Part shown: piece by piece, positions 10,376 through 21,661 of the stretch
Layout of the letters: each line of letters begins with the position of its first letter
Position numbering within the stretch: the stretch's first letter is position 1
From: Cladochytrium replicatum
Lineage: Eukaryota; Chytridiomycota; Chytridiomycetes; Cladochytriales; Cladochytriaceae
Direction of reading: 5' to 3'
Length of the DNA stretch: 64,000 bases
Assembly: GCA_025526935.1 (NCBI GenBank)
Contig: JAHLKD010000130.1
Coordinates: 54,580-118,579 of the forward strand
Made by a program: the position numbers and the translations under genes
Notes under the pieces: model-generated
Seen by the model: only the letters and a program-made list of their open reading frames with translations
Database searches by the model: none
Told to the model about the DNA's origin: nothing

Positions 10376-11435
10376 ATGGTGGAGAAATGTCTGTTCCCTA
10401 AAAACCAGACGATATCCCCACCGACGAACCGCAAAATGGATAATCTCAACGAATACTCCTATAGCATCGCATTCTCAGCATCTGCCGCCCTGTTGACCCG
10501 GTGTATCACCCACCCTCTCGATACTCTCAAAACCATCCTACAAGCCGATGCGTCCTCCTCATTAATACCAAGACGACACCGTCCTTCTTTACTTCAGACC
10601 GCCTCTTCCATTGTCAAAACGGAAGGTATTCGTGGCTTCTACCGAGGAATATCTGTGTCGGTCGCATTTAGTGTACCAGCCATGAGCATATACCTGACGA
10701 GCTACGATGTGATTAAAGCGACTTTGGGACACCGACTACCTGGCGGAGAAGAGTCTGCAGTTGTACATGGAGCTTCGGCTTGCGTTGCAGAGGGGCTGAG
10801 CGGGCTGCTCTGGACACCAATGGAAGTTCTGAAGAACCGTCTCCAGACAACCAGCCTACAAGGGCCGGATAGAGGATTGAGCGACCTCCAGAAAACCGCC
10901 AACTTGGCTGCAAGTGTATATCGAGCGGAAGGCCTTAGAGGCTTCTACAGGGGCTATCTCTTGAGCCTGGGAGTCTTTGTACCATACACAGTATGTGTTT
11001 TCCGGTCCACATATTGTTATCTTTTTTGATACATGTCGGAATCAGGTCACATTTTTCCTCACATACGAGCAATTGAAGATGATGGCGATCGCTCGAACGC
11101 CGTCCAAATCACTACAAGAGCTTCCATTCTACACCTACCTACTCAGTTCGGCATGCGCGGGCGCTGTCGCTGGAGCAATATCAAATGCGCTTGACGTGGT
11201 TAAGACCCGAGTACAGATCAACAGCACTTCCTCGTCCCAAAGGACTGCGTCAGCGCTGGAGGTGATGCGACACATGTGGGTTAACGATGGAGGATTGCGG
11301 GCGTTTACGAAAGGAATGGTTGCTCGAGTTGTGTGGGTTGTTCCGAGCGTTGCGATCAGCATGACCTTTTACGAGAGTTTAAAGAGTTGGCGGAAGCAAT
11401 CATTGCACACCAAGCACCTTCACGCATTGGAGTAG
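10376..11435 (+). CDS. Mitochondrial carrier family (SLC25) protein
   Basis: Model: 10376..10990 and 11046..11435, 334 residues from the first ATG. A second ATG 60 nt downstream (MDNLNEYSYS) is an equally good start and would give a typical carrier length of 314. Three tandem carrier repeats are visible with the Px[D/E]xx[K/R] signatures HPLDTLKT, TPMEVLKN and NALDVVKTR (Pro replaced by Asn-Ala in the third). The partner motifs EGIRGFYRG, EGLRGFYRG and DGGLRAFTKGM are also present. Six membrane helices are expected in the inner mitochondrial membrane. The substrate is not assignable from these motifs alone. The single intron begins GTATGT after PYT and is phase 0. Confidence 0.92.
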
Positions 11436-12240
11436 GCTTTTTTGTACACTTTGGCCATGATTCTGGCCATGCGGAAAAACGTTGTTATCACGTGATGTGT
11501 GGGAACTCTATTTAAAAAGAGATCCCACCGCTTATCATTCTATGAATTTACATTCTACTATATCACAAAACGTTTGTATGCAGGCGCGTTGGTTAGCCAG
11601 TTCGTGCACCAGCAACAAGATCACTGTGGAGAAGTTGCTGACTAAAATAGTTCACTGAGTATGTGAAGAAGACGGAAAAGGGGAAAAGGCAAATTCAGTC
11701 GGTGTGCAGAAATTACCGCTGATGTCTGCCTGTTTTAATGCATCGTTTCAACAGTGGTAGTCAAGCAGGTTTCATTTGGAGTGAAGAGCTTTTTCGGGAA
11801 CTTAAAAAGCAGATTGCTGTGCTCAACTCGAAGAAAGTTTTCCGGCCCAGTTCGCAAGTAAGATTTGGTGACTGAGATAGGGATTCAAATGCTCCATCTC
11901 GCAGGAAGCTGTGCTGGAATTCTGGCTTATCTATATCTCCAGAGCTGAAATGTTTTAGTCCCTTGGGGAAGCATTTAAGGTCGTGAGGAACACGGGAAAC
12001 ACGCTCATATTCAGCTTCCGTGGGGCTGGGCTATTCAACCTCACCCTGCCTCACTTAGCTTCACAAGTGCGATTTAGAATTTAGATCAACTGGGCTTAGT
12101 GCGAAAATAGAATGTAGATTAGGCCAGGACTATGAAATCCAAACATAGTTAAAGGACGATGATGCACCCTCACTTTTAGATCCCAGATTCCACCAACCTC
12201 GCTGATGGGCATCTGGAATGTACGCAATGCTCACTTGATT
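11436..12240. other. Intergenic, no gene recognised
   Basis: No frame longer than about 60 codons, no RNA gene and no copy of the dispersed repeat were seen. It separates the 3' ends of two convergent genes. Confidence 0.5.
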
Positions 12241-12992
12241 TCACTTTTCTTTTCTCATTTGGTCGATTCCGGGCAGTTCCAACAGTGTGGGACCTTCCGG
12301 CAAACGCAACCATGATGAAATCTTCCTTGTTGACTTAATGGGGTACAAACTTGCTTCTTCATCCACCACATCGATTGTCACCTCCTCACTGACGTCTTCA
12401 AACTCCGAAAGGGAGGTCGCGAGATGCAAGAGGACCCTCGCAGCAATTTGGGCGGATGGGACAAACACCCAGCTGTTGGTTTGTTCCGACCTTTGAGCGC
12501 CAAAGACCTCATCATCTCCCCAAATCGTTTCGCCCTCGTCCTTTTCTGCCACGGGCGTCATCTTCGCCTGGGGCTCAGGTTCTCTCTCCCGACCACGGGA
12601 GCAACTATCAGCTCGCGAGCGACCGTACTCTCATAGTCGAACGCATTCGGCGGAACATCAGCACCATCTAACAGCACGAATGATGGCGCTGCGAACAGTG
12701 CTGCTCAGACAGCGGACCGACTCCACATCACGCACGGTGCGTTGATGTTTGCGGCATAGGGGATCTTTGCGCTGGCTGCAGTCTTTTCTTTCGCGGTATG
12801 TATCACAAAGTGTCGATGGGTCACTGGTGGTTCAAACTCCACGTGCGGTCGACTGGAGCCGGAGTCGGTATCCTTTCGATCGTTGAGTTTGGTTTGGGCG
12901 TGTTCGGCGTCTTTATCGATCGAACGTTTGATCCCCAACGCAAGACAATCCCGTAGCACGGCAAGGCACACTAGTGGCTCGAGGGCTGCCAT
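12241..12992 (-). CDS. Hypothetical acidic protein, spliced, structure tentative
   Basis: A plausible start at 12992 gives MAALEPLVCLAVLRDCLALG followed by a hydrophilic segment to about 12740. Middle coding in another frame reads LFAAPSFVLLDGADVPPNAF. A probable phase-0 intron of 56 nt ends in CCCCAG before AKMTPVAEKDEGETIWGDDEVFG. The last exon ends LELPGIDQMRKEK with TGA at 12241-12243. The Glu/Asp-rich C-terminal half and the way frames take over from one another look coding. The first intron cannot be placed in phase with a canonical GT donor. No family is recognised. Confidence 0.4.
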
Positions 12993-13346
12993 TGTGAACT
13001 TGTGCACAGGCCTCGTGGGCTACGTACAGACGTTTGGCAGTCTGAGCTGAGCAGCTGCACGAGCACGGTTCTGTACGCGGGAATGGCAATTTTTTCGCAC
13101 TTCTTTGGTCGTTTTTGGCGTGTATGAGCACAGGGTTGGTGCCCATATTGAGGAGAGCAAACCTCTTTCTCCTTAAGCCGCTTTCTATGATGTATGAGTT
13201 TGAACTCAAGTTTTTGATGCCTTATTGTTTGCTTTTCGATCCCTTTTTGTTTGATTTCCTTTTTTGTTCAAATGAGGAAGGTTGGTCCAGTCACGAAGCC
13301 ACATCCGATGTTGCTTAAATGGCCAAGATTCCCTTCCCAGATCCTC

Positions 13347-13537
13347 ATCCTCTCATGGCCTTTTGGCTAAGATCAAGTGTAGTATCTGTTCTATCTAGCG
13401 TGACAGCTGGATTTTCGGGACATGTTCCGAAAACAATTTGTCACACTTATTTTTGGTATCAGCGCTGTGATTCTGTGCTTGCATAGGTCACCCGCACTGG
13501 TGCTGGCGGTATTGCACTACTTCCGCCGTGCGCCGTG
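13347..13537 (+). ncRNA. U2: U2 spliceosomal snRNA
   Basis: The 5' part GGCCTTTTGGCTAAGATCAA and the branch-point-pairing element GTGTAGTATCTGTTC are essentially identical to the universal U2 core. A Sm-type site (ATTTTTGG at about 13449) follows. The 3' part carries a stem-loop (GGCGG...CCGCC) enclosing TATTGCACTACTT, almost the canonical U2 stem-loop IV loop that binds U2A'/B''. About 190 nt is the usual U2 length. The region between the branch-point element and the Sm site is divergent: it can form a long helix GTGACA/TGTCAC enclosing a TTTTCGG/CCGAAAA hairpin instead of the common IIa/IIb sequence. Transcript ends are estimated from alignment to the conserved 5' end. Confidence 0.93.
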
Positions 13538-13916
13538 TCCCTCTGGGGCAACAAAGCTCAAAATTTGATTATCAAAAATCAGTCATTCTCTGGCAGAATA
13601 ATAAATGCCTTAGCAGAAGCTTTCACGTTCAGCTTCATGTCGTCTTAAAAAGATCGTAAAGGATGAAGCGGTTGTGATGAAATTTCACGAAGGAGTATCT
13701 CCAACGTTGGGAATGTGTAATCGAGCGTGATGAGATCGCCGGCAGTTGTACATGCTAGTAAGCAAGATTACTCGAATCAAAGCACTTTACAGGCGACATT
13801 CTCGATTAGGGAAGTAAGTTGACAAAGATCAAAGCGATCAAGGTGAGGGCAGAACTAAGAAGCTACCTTGCACTTGTGAGAAACGAATTCCTGAGTAGAA
13901 GATTTATAAATGTGTC
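13538..13916. other. Spacer between U2 snRNA and repeat copy 5
   Basis: No coding frame or RNA structure recognised. The 3'-end processing signal of U2 should lie in the first tens of bases. Confidence 0.4.
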
Positions 13917-14145
13917 GAAGTTGCTGTGCTCCATCCCACTCACACACAAGGATCTTCTGCGACCTCTATAAATATCCAATATCCTGATTCAACGTTGGGA
14001 AGGTCCGATCCGATTCTGGTTATCCTTATCAAATGAACCTTTGTGGCAACTCTGAAGCACAATTGTGTCGCACCCATCCACAATTGATGCTGACCACCTG
14101 TGGTGCACCTCAATATCCAATCGCATACTTTGACCTTCCCTTTTG
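13917..14145 (+). repeat. Dispersed repeat family, copy 5
   Basis: Plus orientation, the cleanest copy: GTTGCTGTGCTCCATCCC, CCTCTATAAATATCC, GGAAGGTCCGATCCGATTC, TGGTTATCCTTATCA, AATTGTGTCGCACCC, CAATTGATGCTGACCACC, GGTGCACC and TTTGACCTTCCCTTTT. It supplies a good reference for the family consensus. Confidence 0.85.
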
Positions 14146-14406
14146 ATTTTTCCAATTTTCCTTTGGTTTTGTATATTATTTTTTTGTTGGGTTAAAGTCC
14201 ACAGTCACGTTTATAACAAAAACACCAATAGTGGCTTAGCACAACTATAACACCCCAGTCCCCTCCATAGCCACCCGTCATCCTGTCCACCTGCTAGCAA
14301 CTGTCGGTAAGCTTCTCCTATGATCCATTCATCCATCCATCCATAACCGCTTACCCTTCCCGTCTGGCCATCCATCAATCGATCGATCTTTGCTATCGCG
14401 TAGACC

Positions 14407-14484
14407 ATGCGAGCAAAGTGGAGGAAGAAGCGTCAGCGCCGTCTTAAGCGCAAGAGGAGGAAGATGCGCGCTCGCAGCAAATAA
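14407..14484 (+). CDS. RPL41: Ribosomal protein eL41
   Basis: A 25-residue Arg/Lys-rich frame with the exact pattern of eukaryotic L41: MRAKWRKKRQRR at the start, LKRKRRKMRARSK at the end, then TAA. It is the smallest and most basic ribosomal protein of the large subunit and is too short for most gene finders. A likely 5'-UTR intron lies at 14307-14403 (GTAAGC donor, CGCGTAG acceptor), ending three bases before the ATG, as is common for ribosomal protein genes. The first part of that intron contains a short (CATC)n run. Confidence 0.97.
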   Translation: MRAKWRKKRQRRLKRKRRKMRARSK

Positions 14485-15004
14485 GGTAGGTCATTTCTTT
14501 GATCACCTCATACTCCAACGCTGATAGAGTGGACCATTCTTCAGCGAGTGAACCATCCGTAACTCTAATATCTGTGCTTGTGGAATAATTACATGGAAAC
14601 CGTTCGTGATCAAAGTCGACTTTGTTAGTTGCAGTCGGCGAGGAATAAGTGATTCAACTTTGAGGATCTGTTCGGTGCTTTGGTTATGTACGGGCGTTGG
14701 GAAGAGAGCGAGGTCGGTTCGGAAATGAGAGGAAAGACTCTCGTGCACACAGTCAAATATATCCTTGTGAAACAAGATCTAGTTTTGTTGCTAAAAGCGG
14801 TCCTATGTCTGTGTGCAGCAGTTTAATATTATAGATAGGTGACCCAGACATCTCGATTATCAAAACATTGATACTGAAATCATTCATCTAAGATTGATTT
14901 CAAACAATCCAAGCCCTCAACGAATTGCGACTTCGGAATTTCTTGCGCAGTCAATGGAAACCATAAAAGGGAGCACTGCCCAGCTTTGATACCATAACTA
15001 CACA
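14485..15004. other. Intergenic: RPL41 3' region and promoter of the hydrolase
   Basis: No recognisable gene. An ACCATAAAAGGG element at about 14960 may be the TATA region of the following gene. Confidence 0.4.
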
Positions 15005-15974
15005 ATGGTTTTGAACACTACTGTTTATAATTCCTCCGCTCCTGGGATACCACTTCTTGCTATCCACGGCGTGCAAGGGCACTCGAAACGATGGGCAAGA
15101 TTTGCCTCACGTTTTGAAAACCGTGTGATAATCGCTGTCGATCTCCGCGGTCATGGTCATTCCACGTTCAATGCGCCATGGTCCTTAACACAGCATCTGA
15201 ACGATTTGGTTGCGACTGTAGCTGCGCAGCCACACCTCGCTGGCGGGTATGTATAACGAATTGATCAAATCTGTCTCACGCTCACCTTCCTCCAGCCAAT
15301 TCGACGTGATCGGACACTCCTTCGGCGGGTTCCTGTCCCTCTGGCTATGCTCGCGCCTCGCTTCGCGGATCCGCTCTCTCGTGCTCCTAGATCCGGCCTT
15401 CTTGTTTACTGGTGAATTCGCCGCAGAGTATGCCCAACCGTATGTCAGTGGCACGACTTTTGGAACGAGAGAGGATGCGACGAAATCGAGAATGTTGGCC
15501 TTAGAGTCAGGCTATCGGGTTCGCGAAGGGTATATGACGGAACAGAACCACATTTTGCGATTGCATCCGGACGTCGAGGACGATGTGCGTGAAAATTTGG
15601 AGGAGTTCACGGTTGATGGAGTGACGAGGTATAGGTTCCGGTGGTCGCCTGCGGCAGTCATTTGTGCATTGAGCGAGGTGAGGAGACAGGGCGTTTTAAT
15701 GATATGAATTGACTAGGAATACTCATTGGGTTTTCCTTGGAAGTTGTGCACAGGACTGCCGGATCTCGCTCCTTCTGATCGGCCCAAAGTGCTGCTACTT
15801 GCCGCTACCAAAGCGGAGTTTGTGAAGGAACCTCAGATCGAAGCTCTCAAAAACTTTGCGGGGGCAGAAAATTTAAGAATCGAGACGTTGGAATGTGGAC
15901 ATATGGTGACGTGGGAGAAGCTGAGCGAAACCTGTGAAGTGGTGGAGCTTTTCTATGAATCGCTCGATTCTTGA
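15005..15974 (+). CDS. Alpha/beta-fold hydrolase
   Basis: Model: 15005..15246, 15296..15677 and 15744..15974, about 284 residues. The oxyanion-side HGVQGHSKRW, the DLRGHGHS strand-loop, the nucleophile elbow GHSFGG (split close by the first intron), LVLLDPAF and a C-terminal GHMVTWEKL give the expected Ser and His of the triad. An Asp near VLLLAA...EFVKE or in the cap would be the acid. The family covers esterases, lipases, haloperoxidases and epoxide hydrolases; nothing fixes the substrate. No signal peptide is seen, so it is probably intracellular. The second intron has two in-frame acceptors (15716 and 15743); the longer intron was preferred as nearer to the local size. Confidence 0.85.
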
Positions 15975-16279
15975 TTCCGAGGGCAATCAACAGTTATTCT
16001 GAGCCATTAAATTAGTAAAACTAGGAAAATCACAAACTAAATTTCATCTCCGTTGCTTGGAACACCCTCCTGTCAACATTTTGATGGTTTCCGAACAAAA
16101 TTCGAAACCGTGATAATGTTAATTCCAAAAAATTAATTGATTTTTGTATTTCGCTTTCTCGCAGCGGAATACAAATTCAATGAGATTCAAAGAAATAGGA
16201 CAATGTAGATAATAAGCAGAAAACAGTTCCCGGGAAAGAAATCTACAAGGGAAGAAATTCTTAGCGTGTGGCTCAATTT
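15975..16279. other. Spacer between convergent genes
   Basis: AT-rich 3' flanks of the hydrolase (plus) and ABC transporter (minus). No feature recognised. Confidence 0.5.
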
Positions 16280-19200
16280 CTAAGAGGTCCGACGCTTGTG
16301 AGAATCGTAGGCAAGGGCCTTGAGCCGAGCCTCGGTCTTAGGTCCTGCCGCTGCAACCAGCTGTGAGAACTGGGAAGTGGAGTTCTCCAGCAGAACGACA
16401 GGGTCATCATATTCGATGAGTTGGCCGTCGTGCAAGATCCTAATATATCAGATCAGCATCTGGCAACGTTGAATATTGGTGTCGACAATAACTTACATGA
16501 TCTTGTCACAAAGGCCAATAACGGTGTCCAACCTGTGGGCAACCGTTATGGTAGTGCAGCTAGCAAAGCTAGTGCGAATAGTTTCCTGAATCAATGCATC
16601 CGTGGTAGCATCCATGGCCGAAGTCGCTTCGTCCAGAAGCAAGATGGTGGGCTTTCGAAGCAGAACGCGCGCAAGGCAGAGAAGTTGTCGCTGTCCTAGC
16701 GACCAGTTCGCTCCACCCGCTAAGCACTCCGCGTCGAGTTTTCCGGGCATGGACTCGACCACCTGGCGCAAGTGAGCGCGAGCGAGGGCTTCCCACAGCT
16801 CCGAGTCGGTGTACTCGTTGAAGGGGTCGAGGTTGCTCCTGACACATCCAGCAAAGACAACCGGTTCCTGCGGGATCGTGGCAATCTTTCTGCGGAGGAT
16901 GTGGAGCGGGATAGTTCCGACGTCGACGCCATCGACAAAGATCTGGCCGCGGGGGAGCTCGGGACACGTCTTGGGTCCCAATGGGTGGCCGTCGATTTCC
17001 TCCATACGAAGCAGAGCCATGAGCGTCGACGATTTGCCGCTGCCGGTTCGACCGCACACACCGATCTTCTCGCCCGTGTTGATCTTGAAGGTCAAGTCTC
17101 TGAGAACCGCGGGCTTGTTCACATCGTAGCGGAGCACGACGTTCTTGAACTCAATGTTTCCGGTCGCGGGCCAGCTTGGGCTGAGGTCTGCAGGCCAGCT
17201 TGGGCCAGAAGCGCCCGAGTCGAGAGCCTTATAGCGACCAGAGAAACACGAGCGGACCTCGACTTCCTTTGCAGCGACGGCGTTCTCCCGTTTGAAGTCC
17301 TCGGTGCGGATCTTGCTCGTTCTCATGAACACAGAGTAAATGCGATCGAATGCGGACCACTGAGCCTTGACGTCGGCCAGACCCTTGACGACGAGCGAGA
17401 AGAACAAGAGCATCTGGATTGCGTTACTGATGGCAAGACCAGCGTCACTGGGTATCAGCGGCGGCTTCGTAGCGTCCCCAAACTTGACAACACCAAAGAT
17501 AAGCGAAAAGATTGCAGTGGCATATGACAAGGCGGCGGCGATGATATCGCAACGGAAACTGATCCACAACTTTCCAGCTTCCATGTACAGAGTGTTTCTC
17601 TGGAATCGCGCCAACAGGATGTTGAAGCGGTCGATGAAGATGCTCTGTGCGCCGAATGCACGGAGAGTAGGCAAACCGGAGATCGCTTCGGTGACGTGTG
17701 CGATCAAGTCGTTTGAAGTTTCGCCAACCATCGCCTTTGAAGCTGATGCAGTGGGAAGGTACTGGATGGCAAAGAAACCGAAAGCAACGAGAAGAAGCGC
17801 GGCGATCGCGAGGAAAGACGGAATGACAATGCTGACGAGAATCCAGATCGAAACAAGAATGTAAGTGTAGATCAACAACTGGTGGAGATTGTCAGCCATG
17901 GTTTCTTCGATTATTTCAAGGTCGCTCGAGAACGCGTTGAGCAGAGCACCAGTAGGAGTTTTGTGGAAGAACGACAGAGGGGCGTACATGACGCTGCGGA
18001 ATGTGCGCTTGTGCACGACGTACGAAACACGTCCAGTCAATCCATAAAATCCGACACCGCGAACCATCATGAGTGTCATGAACGCCAGCACAAAGCCCAG
18101 GAAAGTAAGGATGTACATAGTCTGCGACAGACCAACGGAGTCAGCGACCCACGCGCGGATCCAGTAGTCCGATCCGATGTGTGAAGCCTGTGCGGTCGAG
18201 AAAACGAAGCAGAGCATGATCGCAACTGACGTGGGTCCTGCGATATTGATCCACCTCTTGACTGACTCCAACCCGTGGATATCAACCAATGGTTTCTCTT
18301 CTTCCTTCGCCTGCTCCTTTTTCTTTTCGGCGGAAGCTTTGCCCTTGTCCTTCGACGCAGAAGGCATCTCCATGTCGTCCAAACTGAGAGGAGCGACATC
18401 GTCAACCTCCGATTCATCCTGCTCGCCCGCGTTGCGGTCAAGGTACGCAAGAACTTCTTCAGAAGTCGGCGCACCTTCGGCAACTTTGTGTCCAACAGTC
18501 CTTGCTGTCCCGTTCCGAGTCTCAACAACCAAGACGCGGTCGCAGCGCCTGAGCACTTTTTCGTGGTGGGTCACGAGAATGACGGTGCGCCTCTTGGTTT
18601 TCTTGAGGTAGTCGAGGAAGCAGTCGTTGACGATCAACTCGGCGGTGCGCGGGTCAACAGCACTCAAAACGTCGTCGAAGAGGTAAACATCGGCTTCGCG
18701 ATAGACTGCTCGAGCGAGAGCAAGACGCTGGCGCTGACCACCCGAAAGGTTCGCACCGCGTTCTTCGATCCACGACTCCGCACCGTTGGGCAAGGTGTTC
18801 AAATCGTGCGTGAGGCCGCAAACTTTGATGATCGTCTCAAAACGTTCCTGGTCAAAAGCCTGTCCGAACAAGATGTTGTCTTTAACCGTTGCGCGCTGGA
18901 TCCAAGCAGTCTGAGGAGCGTAGGACACTTTTCCGCCGACCTGCTTGCGAGAGCTAATCGAGTTCACGATGGGAGTTTCCATCCGGGTTCCGTCCTCAGC
19001 GAGCATCACGCATTCGCCGAGAATGGCGTTGATTATCGTCGACTTTCCGCTCGCAACGGGCCCAGCGATACCGAGGAAGGTTCCAGGGGTGACGTTCATG
19101 CCAAAATTGGTGAGGATTGGCTTTCCGAGAGCCTCGCTTGGATAAGCAAAGGATGCGTTTTTGATGGTGACAGTTCCAGGAGGGACGAAACCGGATGAAA

Positions 19201-20959
19201 CGAACAGAGGACCTGAAGGGCACAATTTTCCCTCCACGTCGGAATCCTCAGAAGGAGAAGTCATACCATCGCTTCCGAACATGTTGGGGTATACGGTCGT
19301 CGGGAAGTCTGCGACTAGCAGGAATGCTTGAATACGCTGAAGGCACGCAAGGCATTCGACGAGACTCTTTAGCGCTTTTGGAAGCACCACCTGAGAATTA
19401 CTATGATTAGAGTTGTATTTTGTCGGAGGAATGGCTTTCTACGTACCAATTGGCAATCGAAGAATATTGAACATAGACAAAGTGGTGAAAGCGAGAGTCG
19501 CAGCCAGCTTTGCGTTGAAAACCCCGACGTAAAGACCAAAAAGAATGAGTGCAATGGTTGGTGGAGTCGAGAATACAATCATCAAGTTAATGCTCTTCAG
19601 GAGGTTGCCAAAGCGATTGAGACGCCGTTCCTGTTTGCGGATCTGTTGAAGGGCAAGAAATCAGCATGCATGTTGCACCACTATAATTCCACTATTCCTA
19701 CCTCATTGATATGCTGTACAAAAGATTCCTCCCAGACATAGTACTTGATGATTTTGATTGCAGAGAGCAATTCAGACATCGTTTCAACACGTCAATCTGC
19801 AATGGTGATAGTCCTCTTCCTGTTGCTCGCAATGAGAGCGCCAAAGCCAGCAAGGATACCAAGGGCAATCAGAAGGTAAGCAAATGCGGCAGTGGCTGAA
19901 ACTCCGACAAGGGTCAACAGAAGTCCGATGATTGAGCATGCTTCAATAGGCGCAGACCACAAGAAGTGCATGTCCGCCGCCCAGTCCAAGACCTTCTGAG
20001 AGTCTTTTGCAATCAGGTTCACGGTGATCGCAATGCCTCCCGTCGAAGTTAGAGACTTGCGGAAGATTTCAGAGGCGAGAGCTCCACGCATCTTGATACC
20101 GGCAACGTTCGCCCAAAAGGTCATCTGTTGGAGAGAGATAGACCAGAGAATAGCGCCGACGAAGAAAGAAGCAGCGAAAACGTGGCCGAAGTGAATGGAA
20201 CGACCTTCACCATCGCGGACTTGCTCGAGATGACTGATCATCGATCGCACGAGGAAGAACGCGCAGAAAATGACGAGCACACCCCAGCAAGCCTTGAATA
20301 CACCGGAAAAGGCGATGTCGCGCCAGAACGCCTTGACGAGAGCGCGAACAAGGAAGGCTTACTGCAAGAAGATAAGTTCAAGCGAACTGAACATTCGATC
20401 GCCTTTGGTAAACATACGCTTTGCCAATCTCCTCCCGCCATGAACTTGTGAAAGCATCATGGTATTCCAAGCTTTCGAAGCTTTGCATGTCAAGCATGCC
20501 GGGATGAATTTCCTCGAGTTTCTGCTCGATCGACGCGTAGATATCCTTTTCGCTGGAGATTTTGGGAGCGACAACCATAGAATCCGTGTCCGTGGGCGGC
20601 ACAACATCATCATCGTGCGCGCTCATGTCGTGTTTTTTTCTGTAATTTTCTAGCTCGTAGTTCGCCTGGCGGGTACTGGACAAGATCGGGCTAAGGTACG
20701 AGAACGTGATCTGGTTCAAGAACGACTTGCGGTTTTGGTGAAATCGAAGGGAAGAGGTCGGGGAAGAATGTACAGGGCGGCCATCCAGGACCGCGAGGAA
20801 GTTGATTAATGTTGAAGATTCCGAAGACACGGACCCCTTCTTCATCGGCATATTCCTAGTTTGCATAGAAAGATTGACGGTAAAGGTGTCCATGGTGACA
20901 GTTTCTCTGCGGGAATGTACAGTGAGGAGGCCTTTCTCCAGAAAAGCGTCTGGAATCAT
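16280..20959 (-). CDS. ABCC/MRP-type ABC transporter, apparently damaged in TMD1
   Basis: Exons: complement of 16280..16439, 16497..19390, 19447..19642, 19702..20361 and 20418..20959. The architecture is TMD1-NBD1-TMD2-NBD2. NBD1 has GPVASGKST (Walker A), [16 protein letters not shown] (signature) and [12 protein letters not shown] (Walker B). NBD2 has [25 protein letters not shown] and [12 protein letters not shown]. It ends DSHKRRTS. The N-terminus carries the ABCC-like [14 protein letters not shown] segment. The family exports organic anions and conjugates across vacuolar or plasma membranes. Three oddities sit in the first half. KPSLF and ALVKAFW are joined only after a one-base frameshift near 20345. 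TGA at 19792-19794 interrupts TITIAD and RVETMSELL in frame. The intron at 19391-19446 joins LRLPI to VVLPKAL one base out of phase. The last 965 codons are intact. It may be a young pseudogene or carry assembly errors. Confidence 0.85.
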
Positions 20960-21661
20960 TGGAGCTCCCCGAGCGCATCTTTATAACCATCATTTCGCAC
21001 CCCATTCAGATGAACGCGAATACACGTGACCTTGCATCAACCGCCACACTAGCTTTGGGCTTGGCGTTGAATCAGACCTTCTGTTGGCAACAAAATGGAT
21101 TCTTTTTAGTTTAAAAGGAATGATGCACCTAATTCACATCGCAAAACGCACACCTCTGATGGGACGATGCGGTAAGGAGAGGACATCCACCTCAGTGCGT
21201 GCTCTACGTATTACGTTTTGCCACGTGACCACATGTGGTTTTGTTGGGCCGGCAAGCAAACCGCTTCTTAACCTTAAGTGCGGCGACACTTTGATCCGGA
21301 ACGATCCAGCGTACCTGATTGGCCAGCACAAAATTTTGCGAGGACTTGACACACTCATTGCTTTTTGGCTACTTCCCCTTGATCTTAGGGGTCTATCAAC
21401 GTTTCACTAACAACCGCGCAAGTTCAACCGGTGAATTGTATTGGCTTATCGAAAAATGACCGATTGGGTTGGCATATCGAAGGGCTGCCGCACAAAATCG
21501 AGATTGGGCTTGTTAATGGAAGGATCAACGGATGAAAGTGATTGCCCTTCCTATGCATGCCGAATGTGGGAATGTCAAGAAACTTTCAAATCTTGGAATC
21601 TTAGGTTTGAATATTTAAATATTCATAGTAGTATTAAAAAAGCCTAATCAGGAACAATGGA
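20960..21661. other. Intergenic between ABC transporter start and Artemis 3' end
   Basis: No gene recognised on either strand. It should contain the ABC transporter promoter. Confidence 0.5.

Noticed and set aside
13115-13318. Plus frame upstream of the U2 gene
   Set aside because: Non-descript hydrophobic composition and no start context; the area is more likely U2 promoter.
18275-19198. 307-codon plus-strand open frame
   Set aside because: Lies fully antisense to the conserved ABCC coding exon; composition follows the codon pattern of the other strand.
19792-19794. TGA in the ABC transporter read as selenocysteine or reassigned codon
   Set aside because: Several genes in the window (for example P5C reductase) end naturally with TGA and no SECIS-like element was seen.
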